A DNA stretch of 35,658 nt from Bacteroidaceae bacterium (GTDB lineage: Bacteria; Bacteroidota; Bacteroidia; Bacteroidales; Bacteroidaceae): the NCBI GenBank assembly GCA_011959205.1, contig BLLV01000190.1, positions 1-35,658 on the forward strand. Reading direction: 5' to 3'. Positions within the stretch are counted from its first letter, which is position 1, and every line of letters starts with the position of its first letter. Below the pieces are notes generated by a model. It was not told the DNA's origin. It worked only from the letters and a program-made list of their open reading frames with translations, and ran no database searches. The translations under genes were made by a program, and so were the position numbers. Shown piece after piece: positions 15,698 through 24,262 of the stretch.

Positions 15698-17887
15698 TTA
15701 TCTAATAAAAAGCAATTCACGATATTTAGGTAATGTCCACATCTGGTTGTCTACGATCAGCTCCAGCTTGTCGATATGATAACGTATCTCTTCCAGCATC
15801 GGGGCGATGGTATCGTGATAGGCAATGGCCTTTTCGCGCTCGCTCTCTATTTTGTTCGCCACTTTTCGCGCCTCCACCATGGCATTTACATGCTCGGTGA
15901 TGAAAATGGTTCGCCGGGCAATCTCTTCGATGAGTTTCATGTTCTCGGCCGACAGTTGGGATGCTTTTTCCGCCGGGAAGAGCTCTTTCATTTTATACAC
16001 ATTGTCTATCAGCTTGCTTTGGTATTCGGTGGCTACGGGGATGATGTGGTTCATCGCCAGGTCGCCCAGCACGCGCGCCTCGATCTGGATTTTCTTTGTG
16101 TAAGTTTCCCATTTCACTTCATTGCGCGCCTCCAGCTCCTTGCGGGTCATCACGCCGGTGGATTCGAACATGGCGATGCTCGCGGGCTTCAAGTAGTTGT
16201 CGAAAATGAGCGGGCAGCTCGTTTCGCAGTCCAAGCCCCGGCGGGCGGCCTCCGCCTTCCATTCGTCCGAATAGCCGTTGCCGTCAAAGCGGACAGGCTT
16301 GCACTCCTTGATGTAGCGGCGGATAATTTCGATGATGGCGGAGATTTTCGGTTCACCCTTTTCGATGAGCGCGTCCACATCCTGCTTGAACCGGGCAAGT
16401 TGTTCGGCAACGGCCGCGTTGAGCGCAATCATGGCACTGGCACAGTTTGCCTCCGAGCCTACGGCGCGGAATTCGAAGCGATTGCCGGTGAAGGCGAACG
16501 GCGAGGTGCGGTTGCGGTCGGTATTGTCAATCAGCAGTTCGGGGATTTGCGGGATGTCCAGCTTCATTCCCTGTTTGCCTGCCAGTGAGACAAGGTCGTC
16601 GTTACCGCTTTCTTCTATATGGTCCAGCACTTGCGTGAGCTGTTTGCCTAGGAAAGAAGAAATGATGGCGGGCGGCGCTTCGTTGGCTCCCAGGCGATGG
16701 GCGTTGGTGGCACTCATGATAGAGGCTTTCAGCAAACCGTTGTGGTGGTATACCGCCATCAGGGTGTTGACAATGAAGGTGATGAAGCGCAGATTATCTT
16801 CGGCGGTCTTGCCCGGAGCCATCAGCAGGACGCCGGTGTCTGTACCCAGTGACCAGTTGTTATGCTTCCCCGAGCCGTTGACGCCTTTGAAGGGCTTTTC
16901 GTGCAGCAACAGGCGGAAGCCGTGGCTCCGCGCCACCTTGCGCATGAGCGACATGATGAGCATGTTATGGTCTACCGCCAGGTTACATTCTTCGAAAATG
17001 GGAGCTAGCTCAAATTGGTTGGGGGCCACTTCGTTATGGCGGGTCTTGACGGGTATGCCCTGTTCCAGCGCCTGTATTTCAAGGTCTTTCATAAAGGCAG
17101 CCACACGGGTGGGGATGGCTCCGAAGTAATGGTCTTCCAATTGCTGGTTCTTGCTGGCTTCGTGTCCCATCAGGGTGCGCCCGGTCAGCAGCAGGTCGGG
17201 GCGGGCGGCATAGAGGCCTTCGTCTACCAGGAAGTATTCCTGTTCCCAGCCCAGGTAGGCCACCACTTTCTTCACTTCCGGGTTGAAGTAACGGCACACG
17301 TCCACGGCGGCTTTGCCCACAGCACTCAAGGCTTTCAGCAGTGGCGTTTTGTAGTCCAGTGACTCGCCGGTGTAAGCAATGAAAACGGTAGGGATGCACA
17401 GGGTGTCGTCCACCACGAAGACAGGCGATGAGGGGTCCCATGCACTGTAGCCGCGTGCCTCGAAGGTGTTTCGGATGCCGCCGTTGGGGAAGCTGGAAGC
17501 ATCAGGCTCCTGCTGTACGAGGAGCTTGCCGGAGAATTCTTCCATCATTCCACCCTTGCCGTCGTGTTCCACAAAGGCGTCGTGCTTTTCGGCTGTGCCT
17601 TCCGTCAGGGGTTGGAACCAGTGGGTGTAGTGGGTTACACCTAGCTCGGTTGCCCAGCGTTTCATGCCTGCCGCCACTTCGTCGGCTATGGCACGCTCCA
17701 GGGGGGCGCCGTTGTCCATGGCGTCCGTCAGTTTGGCATAAACGGCGCCGGGCAGATACTTGAACATTTTCTCGCGGTTGAAAACGTATTTGGCAAAATA
17801 TTCACTGGGCCTTTCGGCTGGTGTCTCCACCGTTGCTGCTTTCTTCTTGAAAGCCGTTTCGACTACTCTGAATCTTAATTTTGACAT
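15698..17887 (-). CDS. glnN: glutamine synthetase type III
   Basis: A 729-residue GSIII, the long form of glutamine synthetase first studied in Bacteroides fragilis, joining ammonium to glutamate with ATP. Visible landmarks are LGWEQEYFLVDEGLY (acidic metal-binding residues), TRHNEVAPNQFELAPIFEE, the glutamate/ATP site stretch KGVNGSGKHNNWSLGTDTG, and RTSPFAFTGNRFEFRAVGS. The N-terminal extension and long C-terminal helical part are typical for type III. It is 56 bases downstream of amtB and appears to be the last gene of the barrel/glnK/amtB/glnN unit. Its DNA is clearly GC-rich compared with neighbours; a 60-base line at 16201 counts to 42 G+C. High expression or biased codon choice could explain that. 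No adenylylation-type control is expected for this class. Confidence 0.97.
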   Translation of the reverse strand: MSKLRFRVVETAFKKKAATVETPAERPSEYFAKYVFNREKMFKYLPGAVYAKLTDAMDNGAPLERAIADEVAAGMKRWATELGVTHYTHWFQPLTEGTAEKHDAFVEHDGKGGMMEEFSGKLLVQQEPDASSFPNGGIRNTFEARGYSAWDPSSPVFVVDDTLCIPTVFIAYTGESLDYKTPLLKALSAVGKAAVDVCRYFNPEVKKVVAYLGWEQEYFLVDEGLYAARPDLLLTGRTLMGHEASKNQQLEDHYFGAIPTRVAAFMKDLEIQALEQGIPVKTRHNEVAPNQFELAPIFEECNLAVDHNMLIMSLMRKVARSHGFRLLLHEKPFKGVNGSGKHNNWSLGTDTGVLLMAPGKTAEDNLRFITFIVNTLMAVYHHNGLLKASIMSATNAHRLGANEAPPAIISSFLGKQLTQVLDHIEESGNDDLVSLAGKQGMKLDIPQIPELLIDNTDRNRTSPFAFTGNRFEFRAVGSEANCASAMIALNAAVAEQLARFKQDVDALIEKGEPKISAIIEIIRRYIKECKPVRFDGNGYSDEWKAEAARRGLDCETSCPLIFDNYLKPASIAMFESTGVMTRKELEARNEVKWETYTKKIQIEARVLGDLAMNHIIPVATEYQSKLIDNVYKMKELFPAEKASQLSAENMKLIEEIARRTIFITEHVNAMVEARKVANKIESEREKAIAYHDTIAPMLEEIRYHIDKLELIVDNQMWTLPKYRELLFIR

Positions 17888-17943
17888 AATACCTAAATTT
17901 GTTTAGTTGTTGATTAGTAGAATGAATGAAAAAACTTTTGTGA

Positions 17944-19302
17944 TTAATTGTATGCTGACTCGCCATGCTCGTAGATATCGAGTCCTTCCTCTTCAATGCG
18001 TTTCGGAACACGCAAGCCATGTATCTTGTCCAGCACTTTAAAGACAATGAAGCCCATGCCTGCCGCCCACGCTCCTACCACGGCCGCGCCGAAGAGCTGT
18101 GCCAGCAGGAAGCTGCTGCCGCCGCCATAGAACAGTCCCTTTTCTGTAGCGAAGAGTCCTGTAAGAATCGTTCCCAGGCAACCGCAAACGCCGTGTACGG
18201 ACGATGCGCCTACGGGGTCGTCAATCTTTAGCACATGGTCGATAAAGTCGACTGCAAATATCATTACCACGCCGCAAATGGCACCGATAAGTACAGACCC
18301 GAAAGGCGATACTAGGTCACATCCCGCCGTGATGCCCACCAGTCCTGCCAGCACACCGTTCAGCGTGAGCGACAAGGAAGGTTTGCCATACTTCATCCAA
18401 CTCGCCACCAGTGCGAAGAATCCTCCTGCACAAGCTGCCAGGTTGGTGGTGAGGAACACATGCGAAATGGCCGTCTGGTCTCCACTTGTTGCCGCTGCCA
18501 ACTGCGAACCGGGGTTGAACCCGAACCAGCCGAACCAAAGGATAAACACGCCCAGGCAGGCAAGCGTCAAACTATGACCGGGGATGGCCCTTGATTTGCC
18601 GTCTTTCCCGTATTTGCCAATACGCGGCCCCAGAATGGCGGCGCCCACCAAGGCAATCCATCCACCTACGGAGTGAACCACCGTAGAACCGGCAAAGTCA
18701 TGGAAAGTAGTGCCGAACGTCCTCATCATAAAGGAGCCTTCGTCTCCGTTCATCAGCCATCCGCCGCCCCAGGTCCAGTGGCCGGAAACCGGATAAATGA
18801 GTACGCTGATAAAGATAGTATAGACCAGATACATGGAGAACTTGGTACGTTCCGCCATGGCACCGGACACGATGGTGGCTGCCGTGGCGCAGAATACAGT
18901 CTGGAAAATCAGGAAGCCTTCGATGGGCAATCCGTTGTCGATGATTTTGTCCATCGCCTCCAAGTTGAAAAAATGGGGGGCGCCCACAAAACCGCCTATG
19001 CCGAACATCAGCCCGAAGCCGATGAACCAGAACAGGATGGAGCCGAACATGAAGTCTACCAAATTTTTCATCAGCACGTTGGCCGTGTTCTTGGTACGGA
19101 TGAACCCGGCTTCTACCAAGGCGAATCCCGGTTGCATGAAGAATACCAGCATGGCAGCAAGTAGCATCCATACAGTGTTGAGTCCGGTAGCAAGTTCGCC
19201 CAGGGCCCCGGCGGTTGCATCGGGCGCCGCGGTGGTGGCTGCCACGCCTGCATCTTGCGCCCAAAGGCCGGCGGGGAGCATAAATAAGAGTATAGTATCC
19301 AT
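17944..19302 (-). CDS. amtB: ammonium transporter
   Basis: A 452-residue Amt channel with a cleavable-looking signal peptide (LLFMLPAGLWAQ) and about eleven membrane helices. Family hallmarks include FMQPGFALVEAGFIRTKN, DFAGSTVVHSVGGW (first pore histidine) and DDPVGASSVHGVCG (second pore histidine), together the twin-His pore that conducts ammonia. The final cytoplasmic tail (EEEGLDIYEHGESAYN) is the typical PII-contact tail. It lies 75 bases after glnK and 56 bases before glnN; the glnK-amtB pair is the classic arrangement in which PII plugs the channel when nitrogen is plentiful. GC-rich like its operon partners. Confidence 0.97.
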   Translation of the reverse strand: MDTILLFMLPAGLWAQDAGVAATTAAPDATAGALGELATGLNTVWMLLAAMLVFFMQPGFALVEAGFIRTKNTANVLMKNLVDFMFGSILFWFIGFGLMFGIGGFVGAPHFFNLEAMDKIIDNGLPIEGFLIFQTVFCATAATIVSGAMAERTKFSMYLVYTIFISVLIYPVSGHWTWGGGWLMNGDEGSFMMRTFGTTFHDFAGSTVVHSVGGWIALVGAAILGPRIGKYGKDGKSRAIPGHSLTLACLGVFILWFGWFGFNPGSQLAAATSGDQTAISHVFLTTNLAACAGGFFALVASWMKYGKPSLSLTLNGVLAGLVGITAGCDLVSPFGSVLIGAICGVVMIFAVDFIDHVLKIDDPVGASSVHGVCGCLGTILTGLFATEKGLFYGGGSSFLLAQLFGAAVVGAWAAGMGFIVFKVLDKIHGLRVPKRIEEEGLDIYEHGESAYN

Positions 19303-19377
19303 AATTTTTCTCGTTTACGTTGTAGTATTGTTTTATTCTCGACTTTACCTTTGCCGGTAAAGGGAAGTAGCTTGCGC

Positions 19378-19734
19378 TTATTTTTCCTGTTCTGCATTAT
19401 ACAGGGCTATGTCGCCCCGCTCGCCCGTGCGTATGCGGACGGCATCTTCAATGGGGATGACGAAAATACGTCCGTCGCCTATCTCGCCGGTGTGCGCCGC
19501 CTTGATGATGGCTTGCACTGTTTTCTCCACATTCTTTTCGCGCACCACGATGGAAACCAGGATTCTTTCAATCGAACTGGTATCATACACCACGCCACGG
19601 TAGATACGTCCCTGGCGTGCTTTGCCAATGCCTCTTACATCGTAGTAGGAAAACCATTCGATGTCGGCTTCGAGCAACGCGTCCTTTACGTCCTCGAACT
19701 TGGTCTTACGGATAATAGCCTCAATTTTCTTCAT
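19378..19734 (-). CDS. glnK: PII nitrogen regulatory protein
   Basis: A 118-residue PII protein, normal length, beginning MKKIEAIIRKTKFEDVKDAL. The T-loop region (about 32-52) reads DVRGIGKARQGRIYRGVVY, keeping the tyrosine (Y50) that is uridylylated in enterobacteria; the residues around it differ from the proteobacterial GRQKG...YRGAEY. The B-loop TGEIGDGRIFV and the C-loop VRIRTGERG for ATP and 2-oxoglutarate binding are intact. It is encoded directly upstream of amtB, so its main job is probably to gate that channel. No uridylyltransferase gene is in the window, so covalent control is uncertain. Confidence 0.95.
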   Translation of the reverse strand: MKKIEAIIRKTKFEDVKDALLEADIEWFSYYDVRGIGKARQGRIYRGVVYDTSSIERILVSIVVREKNVEKTVQAIIKAAHTGEIGDGRIFVIPIEDAVRIRTGERGDIALYNAEQEK

Positions 19735-19851
19735 TGTTGTACTTGTAATTTATATGTTCCAATCTTTTTACCTTTTTAAAAAATGATACCTCTCTCTACT
19801 TTGTCGTTATGTCTGAATTTGTTATTGTATCTGCATTGTCTGCACTTCCTG

Positions 19852-20577
19852 TCAGAAACTCAGTCCGAATACGAAATAGGCCCCTTCGGTGCGCGGATTC
19901 ACCGTCACCTTGGCGAAGGCGGGGACTGAGAAAGAGTCTGTAATCTTGATTTCCTTGGATGCCCCAAGGCTGATGTCGCATACGGCGAATCCGTCCGAAC
20001 CGCTGCATTCCGGATCTGCGGACACGTTATAGAAGTCATTGGCCCATGGCGTGGCTCCTATTTCTGCCGTCCAGTCCAGGCCTGCCAGTTTGAAGGGGGC
20101 GGCGAGTGATATGTAAGAGGAGTAAGCCCGGTCGCCGTCCTTGTTCACCCCGTCGGCACCTGCAAAGTTGGTGTACCAGTTCACTGCCAGCGGACCGAAA
20201 TCGTAGCCTATCTGCGCTTCGAATACATGGCTGGTATGGTGCGTGCCATAGTGGAAATAGCCGGGACCGCCATTGAACCAGTAGTCTGTCACCGAAATGC
20301 TGAAACCGCCGGTGCTGTAGCCCAGCGTCAGGTCCAGTTCTTTCGTATCAGCGGACTCAATGCCTGCGGATCCCCATGCGCCGAGCGAAAATCCTTTGTA
20401 GGCAACGGACAATGACGGCTGTATGCTTACGCCTCCCAAATCCTGTCCGCGCCAAATATAGCCGCTTACCAAGTCAGCTCCTACGCTGGCTTCCACCTTG
20501 TCTTGAGCGATGCTCGTTGCCGGCACTGTCATGGACAGGCCTAATAGCAATGCCGTTTCCTTAAAATTCATCTTCAT
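19852..20577 (-). CDS. outer-membrane beta-barrel protein (Gcw_chp/TorF-like) of the ammonium operon
   Basis: A 241-residue exported protein with a signal peptide (LLLGLSMTVPATSIAQ) and alternating amphipathic strands rich in Gly, Tyr and Trp (GADLVSGYIWRGQDLGG, SVAYKGFSLGAWGS, LTLGYSTGGFSISVTDYW). It ends in phenylalanine, as barrel proteins usually do. It resembles the Gcw_chp (TorF-like putative porin) group. It is the first gene of a unit with glnK, amtB and glnN, with 117 bases to glnK, so a role in letting a nitrogen source through the outer membrane is a fair inference, not shown. The ATG at 20577 gives MKMNF; the ATG two codons later is equally possible. Confidence 0.75.
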   Translation of the reverse strand: MKMNFKETALLLGLSMTVPATSIAQDKVEASVGADLVSGYIWRGQDLGGVSIQPSLSVAYKGFSLGAWGSAGIESADTKELDLTLGYSTGGFSISVTDYWFNGGPGYFHYGTHHTSHVFEAQIGYDFGPLAVNWYTNFAGADGVNKDGDRAYSSYISLAAPFKLAGLDWTAEIGATPWANDFYNVSADPECSGSDGFAVCDISLGASKEIKITDSFSVPAFAKVTVNPRTEGAYFVFGLSF

Positions 20578-20702
20578 AGCTTTTTACCTTTTAATCAATA
20601 ATAGTGAGTATGTCATATTTTATATACCTATTGGCTTGATGGATGTAAGCCCGATGCAAGCACAAAGTGCTTCAAAGTGTTGCCATGTATTGCTCAGAGC
20701 AA
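20578..20702 (-). promoter_or_regulatory. upstream region of the ammonium operon, two short palindromes
   Basis: Between dapL and the barrel gene lie two short perfect dyads: AAGCAC-aaa-GTGCTT at 20658-20672 and TTGCT-cag-AGCAA at 20690-20702, the second overlapping the end of dapL. No TAnnTTTG element is present on the minus strand here, unlike most other operon starts in the window. The dyads could be operators for nitrogen control or a weak terminator for dapL. Confidence 0.35.
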
Positions 20703-21923
20703 CCATTTTCTGATCCGTTTCATGGCTTCTTCGCAATCCGCCCGCTCTCCGAAAGCGGTCAAGCGGATATACCCTTCACCACTGGGGCCGAAGCCTACTC
20801 CCGGCGTGCCCACTACATTGGCTTCATACAGCATCTGTTCAAAGAATTTCCACGAGTTTACCTCACCCGGTGTCTTCACCCACAGGTAGGGGGCGTTCTC
20901 TCCGCCGAAAACTTTGAGTCCTGTACTTTCCAACGCTTCTTTCATGATGCGGGCGTTAGCCATATAATACTGTATGATGGCTTTCACTTGCTTTTTACCC
21001 TCGGGGGTATAGATCGCTTCGGCACCACGCTGGGTGATATAGGATGTGCCGTTGAACTTGGTACACTGGCGGCGGTTCCACATCCGATTCAGCGGAATGC
21101 GCTCTCCTTCCAGCGTGGCGGCTGTGAGTTCTTTCGGTACGACGGTGTATCCGCAACGCACCCCAGTGAATCCGGCCGTCTTCGAGAAACTGCGAAATTC
21201 TATCGCTACTCTCTTCGCTCCTTTTATTTCATAAATGGAATGAGGAATGTCCGGGTCTTGTATGTAGGCCTCGTAGGCAGCATCGTAAAGGATGAGGGTA
21301 TCATTTTCCAATGCATAGTTCACCCATTTTTTCAGTTCGGCCTTGCTAATGACCGTTCCCGTAGGGTTATTGGGATAGCAGAGGTATAAGATATCTATCC
21401 TGCGGTCGGGGATTTCGGGCACGAAATTATTCTCGCTCAGGCAAGGCAAGTATACCACGTTGCTCCATCGCCCGTCTTCCAGTATCCCGGCACGGCCGCA
21501 CATTACGTTCGAGTCGATGTATACGGGGTAGATGGGGTCTGTCACGCCGATGCTGTTGTCGTGGCGAAGGATGTCTCCGATATTTCCCGTATCGCTCTTG
21601 GCGCCGTCACTGATAAAGACTTCGCCGGGTTCCAGATAGACGCCGCGCGGAGTGTAATCGTTCCTGATGACGGCATCTATCAGGAAATCATAGCCTTGTT
21701 CGGGACCGTAACCGTGGAATGTCTCTTTGTTTGCCAGCTCGTCTACTGCCTTATGCATGGCTTCGATGGAAGCTTGAGGCAGCGGGCGGGTTACATCTCC
21801 GATGCCCAGGCGGATGAGGTCCGTTTTGGGATGAGAGACTTTGAATGCATTTACCTTTTTGGCAATGTCCGAAAACAAGTAATTGTTTGGTAGTTTTAAA
21901 AAATGTTCGTTTACTAATGCCAT
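20694..21923 (-). CDS. dapL: LL-diaminopimelate aminotransferase
   Basis: A 409-residue class I/II PLP aminotransferase that converts tetrahydrodipicolinate to LL-diaminopimelate using glutamate, bypassing the succinylase or acetylase steps. Signature segments are LIRLGIGDVTRPLP, TFHGYGPEQGYDFLI, the substrate-binding YPNNPTGTV, and the PLP lysine K248 in FRSFSKTAGFTGVRCGY. Its length matches DapL from other Bacteroidetes and plants. It follows dapF after 46 bases, an order that places two consecutive pathway steps on one transcript. Downstream on the same strand is the ammonium operon. Confidence 0.96.
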   Translation of the reverse strand: MALVNEHFLKLPNNYLFSDIAKKVNAFKVSHPKTDLIRLGIGDVTRPLPQASIEAMHKAVDELANKETFHGYGPEQGYDFLIDAVIRNDYTPRGVYLEPGEVFISDGAKSDTGNIGDILRHDNSIGVTDPIYPVYIDSNVMCGRAGILEDGRWSNVVYLPCLSENNFVPEIPDRRIDILYLCYPNNPTGTVISKAELKKWVNYALENDTLILYDAAYEAYIQDPDIPHSIYEIKGAKRVAIEFRSFSKTAGFTGVRCGYTVVPKELTAATLEGERIPLNRMWNRRQCTKFNGTSYITQRGAEAIYTPEGKKQVKAIIQYYMANARIMKEALESTGLKVFGGENAPYLWVKTPGEVNSWKFFEQMLYEANVVGTPGVGFGPSGEGYIRLTAFGERADCEEAMKRIRKWLL

Positions 21924-21969
21924 CGTTGTTATTGTTTTTATCGTTGTTTTAAGTTTTTCAAAATCAGTA

Positions 21970-22812
21970 TCACATCTCTATTTCGCCTTCGAAAACCTTT
22001 CCGGCCGGACCGGTCATGTATACATGTCCGTCTTTTTCGTCCCAGTGGATGTGAAGATCGCCTCCGTCCATCCTTACCCACGATTTTCGTCCGGCTTTAT
22101 GGTTCAGTACGGCCGCCACGGCGGTGGCGCAGGCCCCTGTTCCGCAAGCCATTGTGACGCCCGAACCTCTTTCCCACACTCTCATCCGTAGGGATTGGTC
22201 CGGCAATATTTCTACAAATTCCACATTGGTCCGCTCAGGAAAAAGCGGATGATTTTCCAGTTTCGGACCAACCGCCGGCAAATCCACCTCTTTTATATCA
22301 TCTACGAAAATGACAACATGCGGATTTCCCATGCAGACGAATGTTCCTTTGTATTCTTTTCCATCGGCCAGGATAGTTTCTGCCAGCATTCCACCGGTTT
22401 TCATAGCTATCTGTCCGGGGTTTGATAGCAGGGGCGTACCCATATCTACGGTTACATCCTTCACCACCCCGTTGCCTGTATGAAGTTTCAGGATTTTGAT
22501 TCCCGAAAGGGTTTCCAGTGTGATCACCTCCTTATCCGTCAATCCTTTCTCGTATACATATTTGCCTATGCAGCGCGAGGCGTTTCCACACATCATGGCT
22601 TCGGAGCCGTCTGCATTGAATATACGCATACTGAAATCCGCTTTCTCGGATGCTCCAATCAGTACCAGACCGTCTGCACCGATACCGGTATGATAAGCGC
22701 TCCATTTTCTGGCGGCTTTTATCGGATCTTGCAGCGGAGAAGACAAGGTATTTACATAGATATAATCATTACCGGTTCCTTGCATCTTGGTAAACTTGAT
22801 AGTTGTTGACAT
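21970..22812 (-). CDS. dapF: diaminopimelate epimerase
   Basis: A 280-residue DapF, which turns LL-diaminopimelate into the meso form for lysine and peptidoglycan. Both catalytic cysteines are present: Cys75 in MMCGNASRC and Cys223 in [23 protein letters not shown] at the N terminus and CMGNPHVV are further family motifs. It is the first gene of a dapF-dapL pair. TATATTTG at 22862-22869 (minus strand) is an exact -7 element about 50 bases before the ATG. Upstream of it begins the long gene-free interval. Confidence 0.97.
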   Translation of the reverse strand: MSTTIKFTKMQGTGNDYIYVNTLSSPLQDPIKAARKWSAYHTGIGADGLVLIGASEKADFSMRIFNADGSEAMMCGNASRCIGKYVYEKGLTDKEVITLETLSGIKILKLHTGNGVVKDVTVDMGTPLLSNPGQIAMKTGGMLAETILADGKEYKGTFVCMGNPHVVIFVDDIKEVDLPAVGPKLENHPLFPERTNVEFVEILPDQSLRMRVWERGSGVTMACGTGACATAVAAVLNHKAGRKSWVRMDGGDLHIHWDEKDGHVYMTGPAGKVFEGEIEM

Positions 22813-22861
22813 TTTGATTAATACTTATTTATTGTAGTTTCCTTTTGCTTTTAACTCTGTG

Positions 22862-22869
22862 CAAATATA
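22862..22869 (-). promoter_or_regulatory. -7 box for dapF-dapL
   Basis: TATATTTG on the minus strand fits TAnnTTTG and lies in the AT-rich leader of dapF. Confidence 0.55.
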
Positions 22870-23070
22870 TATCTTTTTGATATTTTATAAGATATAATCG
22901 TTTCTATTTTCTTATTTATTTTCATTCTAATAACAAATAAAAACAGAAGCATTTATTTTTTCTTTCAAATTATATCAAAACAATGGTAGATAGTTTTGAA
23001 TTGTAAGTCAATAGGTCGTTATATGATTGGGGAATGTAATATTCCCATTATTATATCCGGTCGGCGGACA

Positions 23071-23138
23071 AACACGGACTTAAAATTTAAATTTGTACTT
23101 GCAAACCCAATGACAGGTAAAGTAAAAAAGTCCGTGTT
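23071..23138. repeat. 11-bp inverted repeat
   Basis: AACACGGACTT at 23071-23081 is the exact reverse complement of AAGTCCGTGTT at 23128-23138, with a 46-base AT-rich loop. It lies outside the left arm of the large inverted repeat and contains the first copy of the flanking 14-base motif at its right edge. Confidence 0.6.
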
Positions 23139-23282
23139 CTATCCGTCATCCCGTTCTATAAATAAACATTTTGTGATATGATTGAGGATTATCATTTCAT
23201 ATATTCCCAATGGAATGGACTTTTACATATTTGTCTGCCCGAACCACCGTCCACGCCCCCGGAAGTAATGCACCGTAAGTTC

Positions 23283-23397
23283 GGGCTGAAAAATCCTTCA
23301 GATGTTTCAGCCACTCCGCAAACCCCTTGTTGACGGGCGTTCCGGCTGAAGGATTCGGTCTTTTAATTGTTTCAGCCCGCTTGCGGATGTTTCAGCC
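23283..23397 (+). repeat. left arm of 115-bp inverted repeat
   Basis: This 115-base stretch matches the reverse complement of 23980-24094 with no gap and five mismatches by my count (about 96% identity). It contains five copies of the 7-mer GGCTGAA or its complement TTCAGCC (at 23284, 23306, 23344, 23371, 23391), arranged so that the arm itself can fold into smaller hairpins. Confidence 0.9.
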
Positions 23398-23500
23398 TGA
23401 AAAACAGGCGTCCGTTCCTGCAATTTGAACGTACACTTCCAAAAAACAAAAGTACGGTTTCAAAAAGCCGCGTTTTTTCCTATCGGAGGGTCCGGAATCC

Positions 23501-23588
23501 TGATACAAGTTCTGCCGGATCTTGCAACAAGTTCCGCAAATTCCTGCAACAAGTTTCGCAAATTCTTGCAACAAGTTCCGACTCACGC
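23501..23588. repeat. 22-bp tandem repeat, about four units
   Basis: Units start at 23501, 23523, 23545 and 23567. The last three share TGCAACAAGTTxCG, followed by CAAATTC in two of them; the first unit is degenerate. There are no spacers of unrelated sequence, so this is not a CRISPR array. Confidence 0.8.
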
Positions 23589-23886
23589 CCTCACTATTCC
23601 GGTAGAAGTGGTTCCTGCCAGAACACCAGCCCACGCGCTGAAAGAACTTGTTCTTTTCGAAAAACATAAGTTCCATTAAAAAAAAGATAAGGATGTCTTT
23701 AGCAAAAGAAAAGGACCTTTTTTAAAAACGAACTTATCTTTTTTACCTGCCTGCAAGACCGGCAACTTCCCCACTTGCTATCGACTGTTCCCGGAAAACG
23801 ACCAGGCATTTTCTCCAAGCTCTTACTTCTTTTTGTGCCGGGAAAGCTGTCTTTTTCCGTGTCCGACCCGGACAATGATAGGTCTT

Positions 23887-23951
23887 GAAACTGTCTTGAG
23901 AGTCTTCGGCAACTGTCTTGACAGCTTTCAAAAACTCTCAAGACAGTTTTC
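23887..23951. repeat. imperfect 17-bp hairpin near the right arm
   Basis: GAAACTGTCTTGAGAGT at 23887-23903 pairs with the stretch from ACTCTCAAGACAG to TTTTC at 23934-23951, apart from one extra base. The loop contains a third copy of AACTGTCTTGA, part of the short dyad CTGTC-TT-GACAG. Confidence 0.7.
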
Positions 23952-23979
23952 GAGATCTCATAACACCTTACTTTTTACC

Positions 23980-24094
23980 GGCTGAAACATCTGCAAGCGG
24001 GCTGAAACAATTAAAAGGCCGAATCCTTCAGCCGGAACGCCCGTCAGCAAAGGGTTTGCGGAGTGGCTGCAACATCTGAAGGATTTTTCAGCCC
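23980..24094 (-). repeat. right arm of 115-bp inverted repeat
   Basis: Reverse-complement partner of 23283-23397 with five mismatches and no gaps. Four of the five GGCTGAA/TTCAGCC 7-mers are intact (23980, 24000, 24027, 24087); the fifth has changed to GGCTGCA. No clear target-site duplication flanks the two arms. Confidence 0.9.
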
Positions 24095-24262
24095 AATCCC
24101 AAGGAGGATATAGCGGATAGTTTAGTTTTGACACACCTCGGTTTTAACAGGTCTGTTTGTAAAAGATATATAAGGTGCGGCGACACATTATATACTAAAG
24201 TTTCCCACATTATTTAATATGATTATCCCCATACCACCAAATACTAATTTATCGGTTAAACC

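Larger units (their letters stand above)
23398..23979. other. 582-bp non-coding core between the inverted arms
   Basis: The core has no plausible gene. It carries 22-bp tandem repeats (23501-23588), an AT-rich inverted repeat (AAAAAAGATAAG near 23680-23691 with its complement at 23733-23744), and a 17-bp hairpin near the right edge (23887-23951). One minus-strand TAnnTTTG match (TACTTTTG, 23447-23454) points towards dapF; it may be chance. Confidence 0.55.

Noticed and set aside
15776..16588. 270-residue plus-strand open frame with residues such as H, F and V in excess
   Set aside because: Antisense to glnN in a GC-rich stretch; composition is that of a reverse-strand shadow.
20660..20702. 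sigma-54 promoter for the ammonium operon
   Set aside because: The nearest GG and GC pairs (TGGTTGCTCTGAGC) are nine bases apart, not the required ten, and the rest of the consensus is missing.
23178..23333. 51-residue plus-strand open frame (MIEDYHFIYS...) running into the left arm
   Set aside because: No ribosome site or promoter, and half of it lies in the repeated arm; probably chance.
23501..23588. CRISPR array
   Set aside because: The 22-base units are directly adjacent with no unique spacers and no cas genes nearby.
23392..23676. 94-residue minus-strand open frame in the core of the inverted-repeat structure
   Set aside because: It is built over the 22-bp tandem repeats and part of the left arm, has no ribosome site and no recognisable domain.
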